From: Rhodobacter sp.
GTDB taxonomy: Bacteria > Pseudomonadota > Alphaproteobacteria > Rhodobacterales > Rhodobacteraceae
Assembly: GCA_026708635.1 (NCBI GenBank)
Contig: JAPOUP010000119.1
Coordinates: forward strand, 1 to 43,317
DNA length: 43,317 nucleotides
Direction: 5' to 3'
The translations under genes were made by a program, and so were the position numbers. Below are positions 33,414 through 42,039 of this stretch, piece after piece. Under the pieces are notes generated by a model that was not told the DNA's origin, made no database searches, and worked only from the letters and a program-made list of their open reading frames with translations. The stretch's first letter is position 1. The number at the start of each line of letters is the position of its first letter.

Positions 33414-34693
33414 CAGGCAACCTCGCGTTCTGTCAGGTAGTCCCGCGGATCCACGATCTCTCCGGCAACGGCGGATGCGGCGACGGTAAGCGGCGAAGCA
33501 AGCCAGACCTCGGCTGACGGATCGCCCATCCGCCCCCTGAAATTCCTTGCGGTTGACGAAATGCAGCGGGTCCCGGCCGCCAGCCGGTCCGCCCCGTAGC
33601 CGGCGCAGATGCCGCAGGCATTGGGAAGCACGCGGCCCCCTGCGTTCTCCAACGCGCCGAGGATACCCTCTTGCGCGGCACGCGCCTGATCCCGTCTTGA
33701 GGCTGGCGCCACAAGAAGCGTCACGCCGGGAGCCAGGGAACGACCCTTGAGGATTCTGGCCGCGTTCCTCAGGTCGTCGTATTTCGCGCCGGTGCACGCA
33801 CCGATATAGGCTAGATCGAGCGGCGTCCGCGGTGCCTCGCACACCGCCATTGCGTTCGCGGGCGAATGAGGCGCGGCAACTTGCGGGGCAAGCACCGCCG
33901 CATCAAAGACATGATGCGCGCCAAGCGAGGCCTCCGGGTCGGTTCGAAGGCTACTGTCCTCGGTCACTTGTGCCCCGCATGTCCGCAGGAATGCATAGGT
34001 CTTAGCGTCCGGCGCGATCAGTGCCGCCTGCGCCCCCAACTCCGCCGCCATATTCGAAAGTGTCATCCGTTCCTGCATCGAAAGCGCCACGACCGCCTGC
34101 CCGGAGTACTCGACCGCCTGATAGGCGCCGCCGTCCATGCCGAGCCGGCCGCAGAGTGCCAGCATCATGTCCTTGGCAAGAACGCCCGCACCCAGCCGGC
34201 CACGCCACTCGATCATTATGGTCTCGGGGACTTTAATCCAGATCTCACCAGTCGCCAGAACGCCCGCCATCTCGGTCGCGCCCACGCCAAACATATAGGC
34301 CCCGAAAGCCCCCCCGGTCGGCGAATGACTGTCGCCGCCAACCACCAGCATGCCCGGCTTCAGATGTCCGCGTTCCGGTAGGACGACATGGCAAATGCCC
34401 TCTCCGTCATGGAACATGACGCCACGCTCGGCTGACCAGTCACGGGTCAGCTGCAGGATGCGCGCACCCTCTTCGGTGTCGCCGGGAACGAAATGATCCG
34501 AGATCAGGACGACCTTCGAGGGATCCCAGAGACCCACGCCGAGTTCGCGCAGGACCGGCTCGACCCGTCGCGGTCCGCCACTGTCGTGGATCATCGCCAT
34601 ATCGACGCCCGCAATCACCACTTCGCCCGGCGCCACGGCTTCACGCCCGGCGGCGCGGGCGATGATCTTCTGTGCGAGCGTTGCGCCGCTCAT
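33413..34693 (-). CDS. Aconitase-family hydratase large subunit (LeuC type)
   Basis: A 426-residue subunit carrying the 4Fe-4S cluster. Cluster cysteines are visible in YIGACTGAKYDDLRNA and NACGICAGYGADRL. VLISDHFVPGDTEEGAR and VVGGDSHSPTGGAFGAYMFG are the metal/substrate blocks, and STARNFRGRMGDPSAEVWLA is the closing signature. Length fits the about 420-residue archaeal/DmdA-like group, not the about 470-residue E. coli LeuC. It should add water to a cis-unsaturated diacid such as an alkyl-maleate. Its ATG overlaps the regulator's stop by 4 bp, so enzyme and regulator are co-translated. Confidence 0.88.
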   Translation of the reverse strand: MSGATLAQKIIARAAGREAVAPGEVVIAGVDMAMIHDSGGPRRVEPVLRELGVGLWDPSKVVLISDHFVPGDTEEGARILQLTRDWSAERGVMFHDGEGICHVVLPERGHLKPGMLVVGGDSHSPTGGAFGAYMFGVGATEMAGVLATGEIWIKVPETIMIEWRGRLGAGVLAKDMMLALCGRLGMDGGAYQAVEYSGQAVVALSMQERMTLSNMAAELGAQAALIAPDAKTYAFLRTCGAQVTEDSSLRTDPEASLGAHHVFDAAVLAPQVAAPHSPANAMAVCEAPRTPLDLAYIGACTGAKYDDLRNAARILKGRSLAPGVTLLVAPASRRDQARAAQEGILGALENAGGRVLPNACGICAGYGADRLAAGTRCISSTARNFRGRMGDPSAEVWLASPLTVAASAVAGEIVDPRDYLTEREVA

Positions 34694-35481
34694 GAATCCA
34701 GTACCTTCGGCTCCGGCCTCTCGACGCCCCCTTCATTATCCATCGAAATCTCGATCCGGTAGAGGTCCGGGCGGTAAAGAATCCGGATGAACTCCACTGG
34801 CCTCCCCGTCTCGTCCCGTACAACGCGCTCAACCGCGATCAACGGGCTGCCGACGGGAATCCCAAGAATGCCCGCGACCGGCGGATCGGCCAAGGTGGCC
34901 GTGAGCATCTGGCGGGCCTTGGCAATCCTCACGCCGGCGCGTTCGAGCAGCTTGTGGAGCGGGCTGTTGCCGAGGTCCGCACGCTTGTAGCGCCGGCCGA
35001 CATCTTCCGGCACATAGGTGACAAGATGCGAAAACGGCTCGTCGTTCAGCTGCCTGACCCGTACGGTATGCTGAACCGTTTCACCCGGCGCGACTTCCAG
35101 CGCGGCGGCCACCGCGGCAGGCGCCGGGACATAGGCGAAATCCAGCACCTGCGCCGATGTCCGCCGCCCCATCGCGGTCACGTTCTCACGCCAGCCGTTA
35201 ATCGACGCGCTGAAGACCGGCGACAGCTGGTTGTCCAGAACGCGCGTACCGCGTCCCTGCTCGCGCGCGACAAGTCCGGCGTGCGCCAGTTCGTTCATGG
35301 CCCTTCTGGCCGTGATCCGCGACACGCCATACTCTACGCAGAGATCCTTTTCGCCCGGCAGGTACTCGCCGGCAGCGATCGCGCCGGAGCGGATCCGATT
35401 GGTCAAGAGCGCAACGATCTGCTGGTAGAGCGGCATGCCAGCGGCACGATCCAGCGCACGCTCCGCACCTTTGTCCCGCAC
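34690..35481 (-). CDS. GntR/HutC-family transcription regulator
   Basis: A DNA-binding repressor of about 260 residues. The winged helix-turn-helix is MPLYQQIVALLTNRIRSGAI then LPGEKDLCVEYGVSRITARR, and the C-terminal ligand domain (UTRA) contains VRVRQLNDEPFSHLVTYVP and GSPLIAVERVVRDETGRPVE, as in HutC regulators. The frame is open to an ATG at 35556, but that ATG lies within a perfect palindrome (TGATATATCA) that is more likely the operator. A GTG at 35481 or an ATG at 35436 is therefore preferred. It is first in the seven-gene operon, divergent from the TRAP genes, and probably controls both through an operon metabolite. Confidence 0.85.
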   Translation of the reverse strand: MRDKGAERALDRAAGMPLYQQIVALLTNRIRSGAIAAGEYLPGEKDLCVEYGVSRITARRAMNELAHAGLVAREQGRGTRVLDNQLSPVFSASINGWRENVTAMGRRTSAQVLDFAYVPAPAAVAAALEVAPGETVQHTVRVRQLNDEPFSHLVTYVPEDVGRRYKRADLGNSPLHKLLERAGVRIAKARQMLTATLADPPVAGILGIPVGSPLIAVERVVRDETGRPVEFIRILYRPDLYRIEISMDNEGGVERPEPKVLDS

Positions 35482-35537
35482 ATATGAGGGCTGCCTGACT
35501 TGCACAGAAAGAATCCTGAATCCAGATGTGGACAGGA

Positions 35538-35560
35538 TGGTATATTGATATATCATTAGG
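35538..35560. promoter_or_regulatory. Candidate GntR operator between regulator and TRAP genes
   Basis: The perfect palindrome TGATATATCA (35546-35555) lies in an AT-rich island (TGGTATATTGATATATCATT) of a GC-rich region, between the divergent regulator and TRAP transporter genes. GntR/HutC regulators bind short AT-rich palindromes of this kind. Binding here would control both transcripts. No direct evidence beyond sequence. Confidence 0.55.
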
Positions 35561-35645
35561 TCAACCGAGAATCGGGCGGTGCGGAATTCGGGAGCTTTGG
35601 CGAACGCATGGACGGACGGACCTCATTCATTCCCGGAGACGAGCG

Positions 35646-36140
35646 GTGAAAGCGCTAAAATTGCTGGACGACTGGCTGGAAAAGGCCCTATTCTACCTAT
35701 CCGGAATCCTCCTGATGGTGATCGCGGCAGCGGTTTTCTACGCCGTGACCATGCGTTACGCGTTCAACGAGCCACCGCTCTGGGCCGACGAGGCGCCGCG
35801 CGCCTTCTTCCTTTGGATGACCTACGTGGGCATCATAGTGGCGACCAAGCGTGGCCAGAATATCCGCGTCACGCATTTCATCGACAAGATCGCGCCGCTT
35901 CCGAGGCTCGTGCTGGAAACCTTCATGCATGTCCTCGTGCTCATCATGCTGGCGGCACTGGTCTGGTACAACATCCCGATCCTTCAACTTCAGTCCGGCG
36001 GCAGCATGCTGTCGACGGGCTGGAGCTTCGTCTGGCTCTACGCGCCAGTTTCCGTGGGATGCGCGCTGATGTTCGTCTATCAAACCCGGCTCATGATACG
36101 CTCATGGGCCGCGTACAGGCCGGCCACGGAAGGAGAGTGA
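35646..36140 (+). CDS. TRAP transporter small membrane subunit (DctQ type)
   Basis: A 164-residue protein with four predicted membrane helices. The block AVTMRYAFNEPPLWADEAPR is the DctQ signature, followed by ATKRGQNIRVTHFIDKI. The start is taken as the GTG at 35646, which has GGAGA about 8 bases upstream; longer readings have no family likeness. The stop is 1 bp before the large subunit's ATG. It joins the periplasmic binding protein to the DctM channel. Confidence 0.88.
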   Translation: MKALKLLDDWLEKALFYLSGILLMVIAAAVFYAVTMRYAFNEPPLWADEAPRAFFLWMTYVGIIVATKRGQNIRVTHFIDKIAPLPRLVLETFMHVLVLIMLAALVWYNIPILQLQSGGSMLSTGWSFVWLYAPVSVGCALMFVYQTRLMIRSWAAYRPATEGE

Positions 36141-36141
36141 A

Positions 36142-37437
36142 ATGCTCCTTGTGTCCATGATAGCGATCCTGTTCATCTTCTCGCTTCTGGGCATGGAGAT
36201 CGCCTGGGCGATCGGGCTGGCCGCATTCGGCTATCTGACCCTCTCGCAGTTCACCGATAACGCAACGCCCATGGTGCTTTTCGCGCAACAGATGACCTCC
36301 GGCGTCAACTCGTTCGTCCTGCTGGCGATCCCGCTATTCATCTTCGCCGGTGAATTGATGAACGTTACCGGGGTCACGCGGCGCATCGTCAACTTCGCCG
36401 CCTCCCTGGTCGGACACATGAACGGCGGTCTTGCGAATGTGGGAGTGACCGCGAATTTCATCATGTCCGGCTGCTCAGGTTCGGCTCTGGCCGATGCTGC
36501 GGCCACGGGCACGGTGCTCCTGCCGGAGATGAAGAAACGGGGGTTCAAACCAGCCTTCTCGTCCGCGGTGATCGCCTCGGCCGCGACTGTCGGACCCATC
36601 GTGCCGCCATCGATTTCCTTTGTCCTTCTTGGCGCCATCGTAAACATTTCGGTCGGCCAGCTCTTCCTCGGCGGCGTTGTCCCGGGCGCGCTGATGTTCA
36701 TCGCCATGTTCGGCGTAACCTGGTGGATCTGCCGCCGCCGCAAGTATCCGCTTGAGCAACGCGCTACCGGACGGGAACGCGGCATTGCGCTGTTCGAGGG
36801 CATAAGCGCGCTGATCGCGCCGATCATCATCGTCGGCGCGATCATATTCGGAGTTGCGACCCCGACGGAGAGTGCCGCCGTCGCTGCCTTCTACGTTCTG
36901 TTCCTTGGACTCTTCGTCTACCGGAACCTGTCGTTCATGCAGATCCTGCACGCCGCAAGCCATGCCGCGGTGGCGACATCGGTCATAATGTTAACGGTGG
37001 CGACGTCGAAGATTTTCGCCTGGTTGGCGGTCAAGGAAAATCTCGGCCTCTACCTGACCAACGGGATGCTGTGGATCTCGGAAGAACTCTGGGTCCTGCT
37101 TCTGCTGATCAACGTTATGCTGCTGATCCTTGGGATGATCATGGAAATCCTGCCGATCATGCTGATCCTCGCGCCGGTGCTGTTCCCGCTCCTGACCGGC
37201 CTTGGTATCAACGAGGTGCATTTCGGCGTGGTCATGGTCCTGAACCTGATGATCGGGATGATCACGCCGCCCATCGGGCTGAACCTCTTCATCATCTCTT
37301 CCATCGGCGGGGTGGGGGTCATCGAGATCTTCAAGGAAGCGATACCCTATTTCCTGATCCTTGTCTGCGTGCTGCTGATCATCACCTACTTTCCGCAGAT
37401 AACGCTGTTCCTTCCGTCGCTGTTCTTCGGGCAATGA
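36142..37437 (+). CDS. TRAP transporter large membrane subunit (DctM type)
   Basis: A 431-residue protein with about 12 helices, the usual length. LGMEIAWAIGLAAFGYL opens it; LAIPLFIFAGELMNVTGVT, NFIMSGCSGSALADAAATGT and ATVGPIVPPSISFVLLGAIV are the conserved DctM blocks, and LMIGMITPPIGLNLFIISSI marks the second half. It drives sodium-dependent import. A good ribosome site (AAGGAG) precedes the ATG. Second gene of the TRAP operon. Confidence 0.93.
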   Translation: MLLVSMIAILFIFSLLGMEIAWAIGLAAFGYLTLSQFTDNATPMVLFAQQMTSGVNSFVLLAIPLFIFAGELMNVTGVTRRIVNFAASLVGHMNGGLANVGVTANFIMSGCSGSALADAAATGTVLLPEMKKRGFKPAFSSAVIASAATVGPIVPPSISFVLLGAIVNISVGQLFLGGVVPGALMFIAMFGVTWWICRRRKYPLEQRATGRERGIALFEGISALIAPIIIVGAIIFGVATPTESAAVAAFYVLFLGLFVYRNLSFMQILHAASHAAVATSVIMLTVATSKIFAWLAVKENLGLYLTNGMLWISEELWVLLLLINVMLLILGMIMEILPIMLILAPVLFPLLTGLGINEVHFGVVMVLNLMIGMITPPIGLNLFIISSIGGVGVIEIFKEAIPYFLILVCVLLIITYFPQITLFLPSLFFGQ

Positions 37438-37469
37438 CGGCCAACCCATCAATAAAGGGAGACCAGACC

Positions 37470-38459
37470 ATGACACTCAGCAGAAGAAGCTTCGCCAAGG
37501 GCGTGGGCGGGCTCGGGCTCGCCACGGCGCTCGTGGGCATCTGCGGCCCGGCGCTTGCCGCGAAGACACTCATTTACGGCAACGCCGGCAATATAGACAG
37601 CGCGTCGAACAGGTTCGCCAAAAAGTGGCTCGACCTGGTAGGCGAGCGCACCGGCGGCGAGCTTCTGTTCGACATCAAGGCCGGTACGATTGGCGGGGGC
37701 AAGGACGTGCTTGACGGCACGGCGCTTGGCACCGTGCAAATCTACAACGGTGCATACACGGGCCTGCGCGAATTCGACGTTTTCTATGCGCCGTATTTCG
37801 CCCGCAACTCGAATCACGCCCAGAAGATCGCCAACGAGTTGCTCTTCGACGAGCTGAACGCAGCGGTGCAGAAACGCTATCCAAGCCTGCGATATCTTTC
37901 CGTGGCCCGCGCCGGGCCGTGGAAACTGTTCACCAACCAGAGGCTGGAAAGCTTCGACGATCTAAAGGGCCTTAAGATCCGCGCTCCCGAGATCGAAGGA
38001 GTGATCGCGGGCCTTGAGCAGGTCGGCGCGAAGCCCACCGTGATTCCTTTCAACGAGCTCTACGGAGCGCTCCAGCAAGGCGTCGTCGACGGCATGGCCA
38101 CGCTCGGCAACCTGATGATCAGCCAGAAGTTTTACGAGGTGGTGAAATACTGCTACCAGAACGACTGGGGTATCGGGCTGGACAAGCAGATGATGAACCT
38201 CTCGGCCTGGAACGGGCTTGGCGAAGAAAACCAGAAGATACTTGTGGATACGTTCAACGAGCTGGAACCGCAGGACTTCTTCCGTGCCACCGAGGAGGCG
38301 GAGATCGCGAACTTTGCGCAGTGGCGGGAGTTCAACGGAGAGGATTCGACGCCGCTGCTTGATGCCTCGGCCGCGCAAAGGACTCTGGAACCGGCGATCA
38401 AGGCGCTGGCCGACGACATCTTCGGTGAAGGCGCCTACGACCGGATCCAGTCTATCTGA
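37470..38459 (+). CDS. TRAP transporter periplasmic binding protein (DctP type) with Tat-like signal
   Basis: A 329-residue exported protein. The signal peptide contains SRRSFAKG, a close match to the twin-arginine S-R-R-x-F-L-K motif, so it may be exported folded; cleavage is likely near ALA-AKT. The mature part has DIKAGTIGGGKDVLDGTALG, the ligand-anchoring Arg in LKGLKIRAPEIEG, and VIPFNELYGALQQGVVDGM, the most typical DctP block. The ligand is a carboxylate in almost all DctP proteins, which fits a module built around an organic acid. The ribosome site AAAGGGAG lies about 9 bases before the ATG. Encoding the binding protein last in the operon is a common variant. Confidence 0.92.
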   Translation: MTLSRRSFAKGVGGLGLATALVGICGPALAAKTLIYGNAGNIDSASNRFAKKWLDLVGERTGGELLFDIKAGTIGGGKDVLDGTALGTVQIYNGAYTGLREFDVFYAPYFARNSNHAQKIANELLFDELNAAVQKRYPSLRYLSVARAGPWKLFTNQRLESFDDLKGLKIRAPEIEGVIAGLEQVGAKPTVIPFNELYGALQQGVVDGMATLGNLMISQKFYEVVKYCYQNDWGIGLDKQMMNLSAWNGLGEENQKILVDTFNELEPQDFFRATEEAEIANFAQWREFNGEDSTPLLDASAAQRTLEPAIKALADDIFGEGAYDRIQSI

Positions 38460-38460
38460 T

Positions 38461-38479
38461 CCGGCCCCTGCCCCGCCGG
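38461..38479. terminator. Weak hairpin between convergent dctP and GMC genes
   Basis: Arms CCGGC (38461-38465) and GCCGG (38475-38479) enclose a 9-base C-rich loop, filling the 20 bp between two convergent genes. It could serve both directions; no T run. Confidence 0.35.
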
Positions 38480-40108
38480 TCAGCCGGTGGGGCACTCGCC
38501 CAGAACGAGATCGGCGGCCTTCTCGCCGACCATGATCGCGGGCGCGGCGGTGTTGGCCGAAGGAATCGACGGAAAGATCGAGGCATCCGCCACTCTGAGT
38601 GCGCATACGCCCCGTACGCGGAGTTCCGGGTCCACGACCGAGCTTTCGTCGGCGCCCATCCGGCAACTGCCCGAAAGATGGTGCACCGTGCCCGCGGTCT
38701 TGCGCACCCAGACCTCAATCGACCTCCGCGTCCTTGCCCCCGGCCCCGGTTGCAACTCGGAGCCGCGGTAGCGGTCGAAGGCCTTTTGCGCAAAGACATC
38801 GCGAAGAAGCCCGACCGCATCCACGAGCGTTTCAACATCATGCGGGTCGGAGAGGTAGTTCAGGCGGATATCGGGCTGCACGGAAGGATCTTTTGAGACC
38901 AATCGCACCGCACCCCGACTTAAGGGACGCATCACCGAAGCATTGGCCATAAACCCCGGCCTCGAGTTCGCGGATGTCGAAAATGGGTTGAACCGGACGG
39001 TTGCGCTGGTCAGCGCGGGCAGGAAATGGCTCTGGATGTTCGGCAGATCGGCACCCGTTCCACGCATATAGGCCCCGGCCTCCAGAGGAAAGACGTTCAT
39101 CGGTCCAGCCCCGAAAAGCCATGCTCGCATGAACGCCGCTGCGGCACGGTCGATGCGGGTAAGTCCATGAAGCGTCGCGTCCTCTTTCGCCGCATGAGAG
39201 ACACGTACCAGCACGTGGTCGTGCAGGTTCTCACCCACCTCTCGCAGATCCGCCACAGGCTGGATCCCGAGCGGTTCAAGCACCTCGGCCGGCCCGATCC
39301 CCGAGCGCTGCAACAGCACGGGCGAACCGATGGCTCCCGCCGAGAGGATCACCTCGCCTTCGGCTTTGACTGTCTCTTCGCCCTTGCCCGAGGTCAGGAC
39401 GACCCCCACAGCGCGCCCTTGCTCGATCATCAGTCGCCGCACCTCAACCCCGGTCCGGACGGTCAGGTTGTCCCGATCCCGCACCCCGGCGAGAAAGGCC
39501 CGCGCCGTGGACTCGCGTCGCCCGTCGCGTATGGTGAAATGGAAATATCCAAATCCTTCCGGTGTCCCGGAGTTGAAGTCCGCACAGGCAGGGTGACCCG
39601 CGGAAATCCCCGCCTCGACGAATGAGGCCGCAAGAGGACTAACCGGCCGCGCGCGGCGCGAAACGGTAAGAGACCCATCCGTGCCGTGATCCTCGCCCGC
39701 CGCTCCCGGCCCCTGAAACCTCTCGGAACGGAGGAAGAGCGGCTTCACGGCCTCCCAGGACCAGCCCGACATTCCCCGCTGGGCCCAAAGATCATAGTCG
39801 CTTGGAAGACCCCGCGCATAGACCATACCGTTGATCGCAGTAGAACCACCCAGAACGCGACCCCGCGGCAAATCGACCGAACGTGCGCCCAACCCCGGCT
39901 CCGGGCCTGTCGCATAGCGCCAGACATGCGCGCGCCCGCTCATCAGGACCGCCGCCATCATCGGCACTGAAAGCGACGGGCTCCGCCCTTGGCCACCCGC
40001 CTCGATCAACAGCACGTTGAAATCGGCATTCTCCGAGATCCGCGCGGCAAGGACACAGCCCGCCGCGCCCGCTCCGACGACGATGTGGGTCCAGCCCCGC
40101 CGTTTCAC
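38480..40108 (-). CDS. GMC-family FAD oxidoreductase
   Basis: A 542-residue flavoenzyme. HIVVGAGAAGCVLAARISE is the FAD dinucleotide fold, RGRVLGGSTAINGMVYARG is GMC signature 1, ILSAGAIGSPVLLQRSGIGP is signature 2, and HHLSGSCRMGADESSVVDP contains the catalytic His region. It resembles choline and alcohol dehydrogenases of the family; the substrate is an alcohol group, not further defined. The start is assigned to the GTG at 40108, which overlaps the upstream stop (GTGA); the frame is open to 40159. It could oxidise a hydroxymethyl or alcohol group of the imported compound before the ring is opened. Confidence 0.9.
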   Translation of the reverse strand: MKRRGWTHIVVGAGAAGCVLAARISENADFNVLLIEAGGQGRSPSLSVPMMAAVLMSGRAHVWRYATGPEPGLGARSVDLPRGRVLGGSTAINGMVYARGLPSDYDLWAQRGMSGWSWEAVKPLFLRSERFQGPGAAGEDHGTDGSLTVSRRARPVSPLAASFVEAGISAGHPACADFNSGTPEGFGYFHFTIRDGRRESTARAFLAGVRDRDNLTVRTGVEVRRLMIEQGRAVGVVLTSGKGEETVKAEGEVILSAGAIGSPVLLQRSGIGPAEVLEPLGIQPVADLREVGENLHDHVLVRVSHAAKEDATLHGLTRIDRAAAAFMRAWLFGAGPMNVFPLEAGAYMRGTGADLPNIQSHFLPALTSATVRFNPFSTSANSRPGFMANASVMRPLSRGAVRLVSKDPSVQPDIRLNYLSDPHDVETLVDAVGLLRDVFAQKAFDRYRGSELQPGPGARTRRSIEVWVRKTAGTVHHLSGSCRMGADESSVVDPELRVRGVCALRVADASIFPSIPSANTAAPAIMVGEKAADLVLGECPTG

Positions 40109-40827
40109 GACTTGCCGGAGGCTTCGTCGAACCCGCCCTGCCCAGTCATCTCGGCCCAAGCGCGGAATGGCGCGGAGGCGTCAACCTTGCCTGAGACGAT
40201 CAACTCGCGCCAGACGTCACAGGCATCGACGAAATTTGGCACCCCGCCAGGGAACATCGCAAGCGCCAAACCTTCCGCAATCGCCTTTTCCTCCGCGCCC
40301 TCGGCGTAGGCGCCGGTGATGTGCTCGCCCACCCAGTCCCAGCGACGGTGGCACTGATGCGCCGCAGCCATACCGATCTCGACGATCCACGGCATGGTTC
40401 CATGCCGCGCACGCAACGTCTCCAGCCCATCGCGGTACGAGCCTACCACGTCAAAGCGGTCGAGATGAGGTCGCCAACATCGGTCGACGAACGCGTGCCT
40501 GTCCGCCCCGTCAGCCCATGCGGCGAAGGCCAGCGCCGCGGCGATTTCGGCATCGCCGCCCCCACCCTTCCGCAGCCGGTCGATATGGTGGGTCGCGATC
40601 GCCTCGCCGGTCGAGACCAGAATGATAAGCCATACGATCTCTTTCTGGTACAAGGTCAGGGTCCGGTCTTGCAGCGTAAGCGCCGTATAAGTCGCGTCGT
40701 AGGCGGTCAACAGATCCGGCAACGCCACCGCCATCAACCCGTGGTGAGGTAGCAGGTAGCCACGCTTCGCCTTAAGGCCTGTCAGCAGCTCGGCCACATC
40801 CTCGGACGTCCTGGGTGTTCTATTCAT
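40105..40827 (-). CDS. Carboxymuconolactone decarboxylase/AhpD-like protein
   Basis: A 240-residue helical protein. YQKEIVWLIILVSTGEAIAT then HHIDRLRKGGGGDAEIAAAL follows the CMD helix pattern, but the peroxidase-type C-x-x-C is absent, so a redox AhpD role is unlikely. A second, weaker repeat is seen in the C-terminal half (EEKAIAEGLALAMFPGGVPN). The ATG at 40827 is chosen because AAAGGAG lies 6 bases upstream; the frame is open to 40872. It overlaps the GMC gene by 4 bp, forming a two-gene operon. Function within the module unknown. Confidence 0.75.
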   Translation of the reverse strand: MNRTPRTSEDVAELLTGLKAKRGYLLPHHGLMAVALPDLLTAYDATYTALTLQDRTLTLYQKEIVWLIILVSTGEAIATHHIDRLRKGGGGDAEIAAALAFAAWADGADRHAFVDRCWRPHLDRFDVVGSYRDGLETLRARHGTMPWIVEIGMAAAHQCHRRWDWVGEHITGAYAEGAEEKAIAEGLALAMFPGGVPNFVDACDVWRELIVSGKVDASAPFRAWAEMTGQGGFDEASGKS

Positions 40828-40933
40828 AACATCTCCTTTGTCGCGAGAAGCATATGTCCAGCGGGCGTCCATGCAAGGCGTTTTGAATTGTGACGGTGCG
40901 CGATTCGTCTAGGATACGCAGGAGGGGGAATTC

Positions 40934-41662
40934 ATGGCCACACTGACCGGAAAGACCGCGATTGTGACTGGGGCGGCCTGTGGCATCGGCGCGGCCATCG
41001 CAGCACGCTTCGCCGCTGAGGGCGCACGCGTTGCCGTCTTCGACCTGAACCCCCCAAGGCCGCCCGAAAACGGACTTTCGGCCCGGGTGGACGTGGCCGA
41101 CGAGATTTCGGTCGGCAGGCATGTAAACAAGGCTGCGGCGACATTCGGTCGGCTCGACCTCCTCGTGAACTGCGCCGCCGCTGACGACATAAGGGGGCCG
41201 GTGACGGAAATGGCGGTTACTGACTGGAACCGTGTGCTGGCCGTGAACCTGACCGGCGCCTTCCTGACGTGCCGCGCTGCGATCCCGCATATGGCGAACT
41301 CCGGCGGCGGCTCAATCATCAATGTCGCTTCGCAGCTCGGGTCGGTCGCGGTGCGTGCGAACCCGGTCTACTGTGCCTCGAAAGGCGGCCTGATCCAGCT
41401 CACACGCGCGATGGCGCTCGACCACGCCGAAGCGGGCATCCGTGTCAATGCCCTTTCGCCGGGTGCGGTCCTGACCGACAGACTGGTCGGTGCCTACGGC
41501 TCGGAGGAGGCGGCCCGTGCTGCGCTGACGCCCAAGTACCCGCTGGGGAGGATCGGCATGCCCGACGATTTGGCGGGCGCAGCGGTCTTCCTCGCCTCCG
41601 CGGAGTCGCGCTTCATGACCGGCACCGATCTTGTGGTGGATGGAGGGTATTTGGCACAATGA
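40934..41662 (+). CDS. Short-chain dehydrogenase/reductase (classical)
   Basis: A 242-residue NAD(P)-dependent oxidoreductase. TGAACGIGAAIAARF is the T-G-x-x-x-G-x-G cofactor site, LLVNCAA the N-A-A-type strand, INVASQLGSV the catalytic Ser, YCASKGGLIQLTRAMALDHA the Y-x-x-x-K pair, and LSPGAVLTD the P-G motif. The acidic residue ending strand 2 (VFDLN) suggests NAD rather than NADP. A strong ribosome site (AGGAGGGGG) precedes the ATG. It overlaps the next gene by 4 bp and lies divergent from the CMD gene. It probably oxidises a secondary alcohol in the same pathway. Confidence 0.92.
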   Translation: MATLTGKTAIVTGAACGIGAAIAARFAAEGARVAVFDLNPPRPPENGLSARVDVADEISVGRHVNKAAATFGRLDLLVNCAAADDIRGPVTEMAVTDWNRVLAVNLTGAFLTCRAAIPHMANSGGGSIINVASQLGSVAVRANPVYCASKGGLIQLTRAMALDHAEAGIRVNALSPGAVLTDRLVGAYGSEEAARAALTPKYPLGRIGMPDDLAGAAVFLASAESRFMTGTDLVVDGGYLAQ

Positions 41663-42039
41663 CGCCCGAAGAGACGATTCGCGCGTTTCTCGCGGCACTG
41701 GAGGTCCACGACCTCGAAGCGGCGAAGACACTTTTGCACCCCGAGTTCGAGATGGTCTTTCCGGGCGGCGCGGCGTTCAAACGACTCGAACATTTGATCG
41801 ATTGGACACGCCCGCGCTATCGCAATGTCGTAAAGCGAATCGAGCGGATTGACGTGGCCAACGGAGCGGCCTTCGCCCAGGGCACGCTCCATGGCCAGTG
41901 GCCGGACGGCGCGGCTTTCGACGGCATCCGTTTCGCTGACTGGTTCGAGTTCAAAGGCGGACTGATCCGGCGACAGAGGGTCTGGAACGATCTCGCAGAG
42001 GTCCGCCTAAGGGTCGATGCGAGCGCGAAACCTCCCTGA
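41659..42039 (+). CDS. SnoaL/NTF2-like protein
   Basis: A 126-residue cone-shaped NTF2-fold protein: TPEETIRAFLAALEVHDLEA, LHPEFEMVFPGGAAFKRLEH, and the end FADWFEFKGGLIRRQRVWND. Such proteins are isomerases, dehydratases or hydrolases acting on small rings or keto acids; the specific reaction is not visible. Its ATG overlaps the SDR stop by 4 bp. Its last 33 bp overlap the convergent maleate-isomerase-family gene. Confidence 0.82.
   Translation: MTPEETIRAFLAALEVHDLEAAKTLLHPEFEMVFPGGAAFKRLEHLIDWTRPRYRNVVKRIERIDVANGAAFAQGTLHGQWPDGAAFDGIRFADWFEFKGGLIRRQRVWNDLAEVRLRVDASAKPP

Noticed and set aside
33413..34693. Assignment of leuC/leuD to leucine biosynthesis
   Set aside because: Subunit lengths and neighbours (hydantoinase, KRCGH lyase, GntR, TRAP) point to a catabolic hydratase; no leuA or leuB is nearby.
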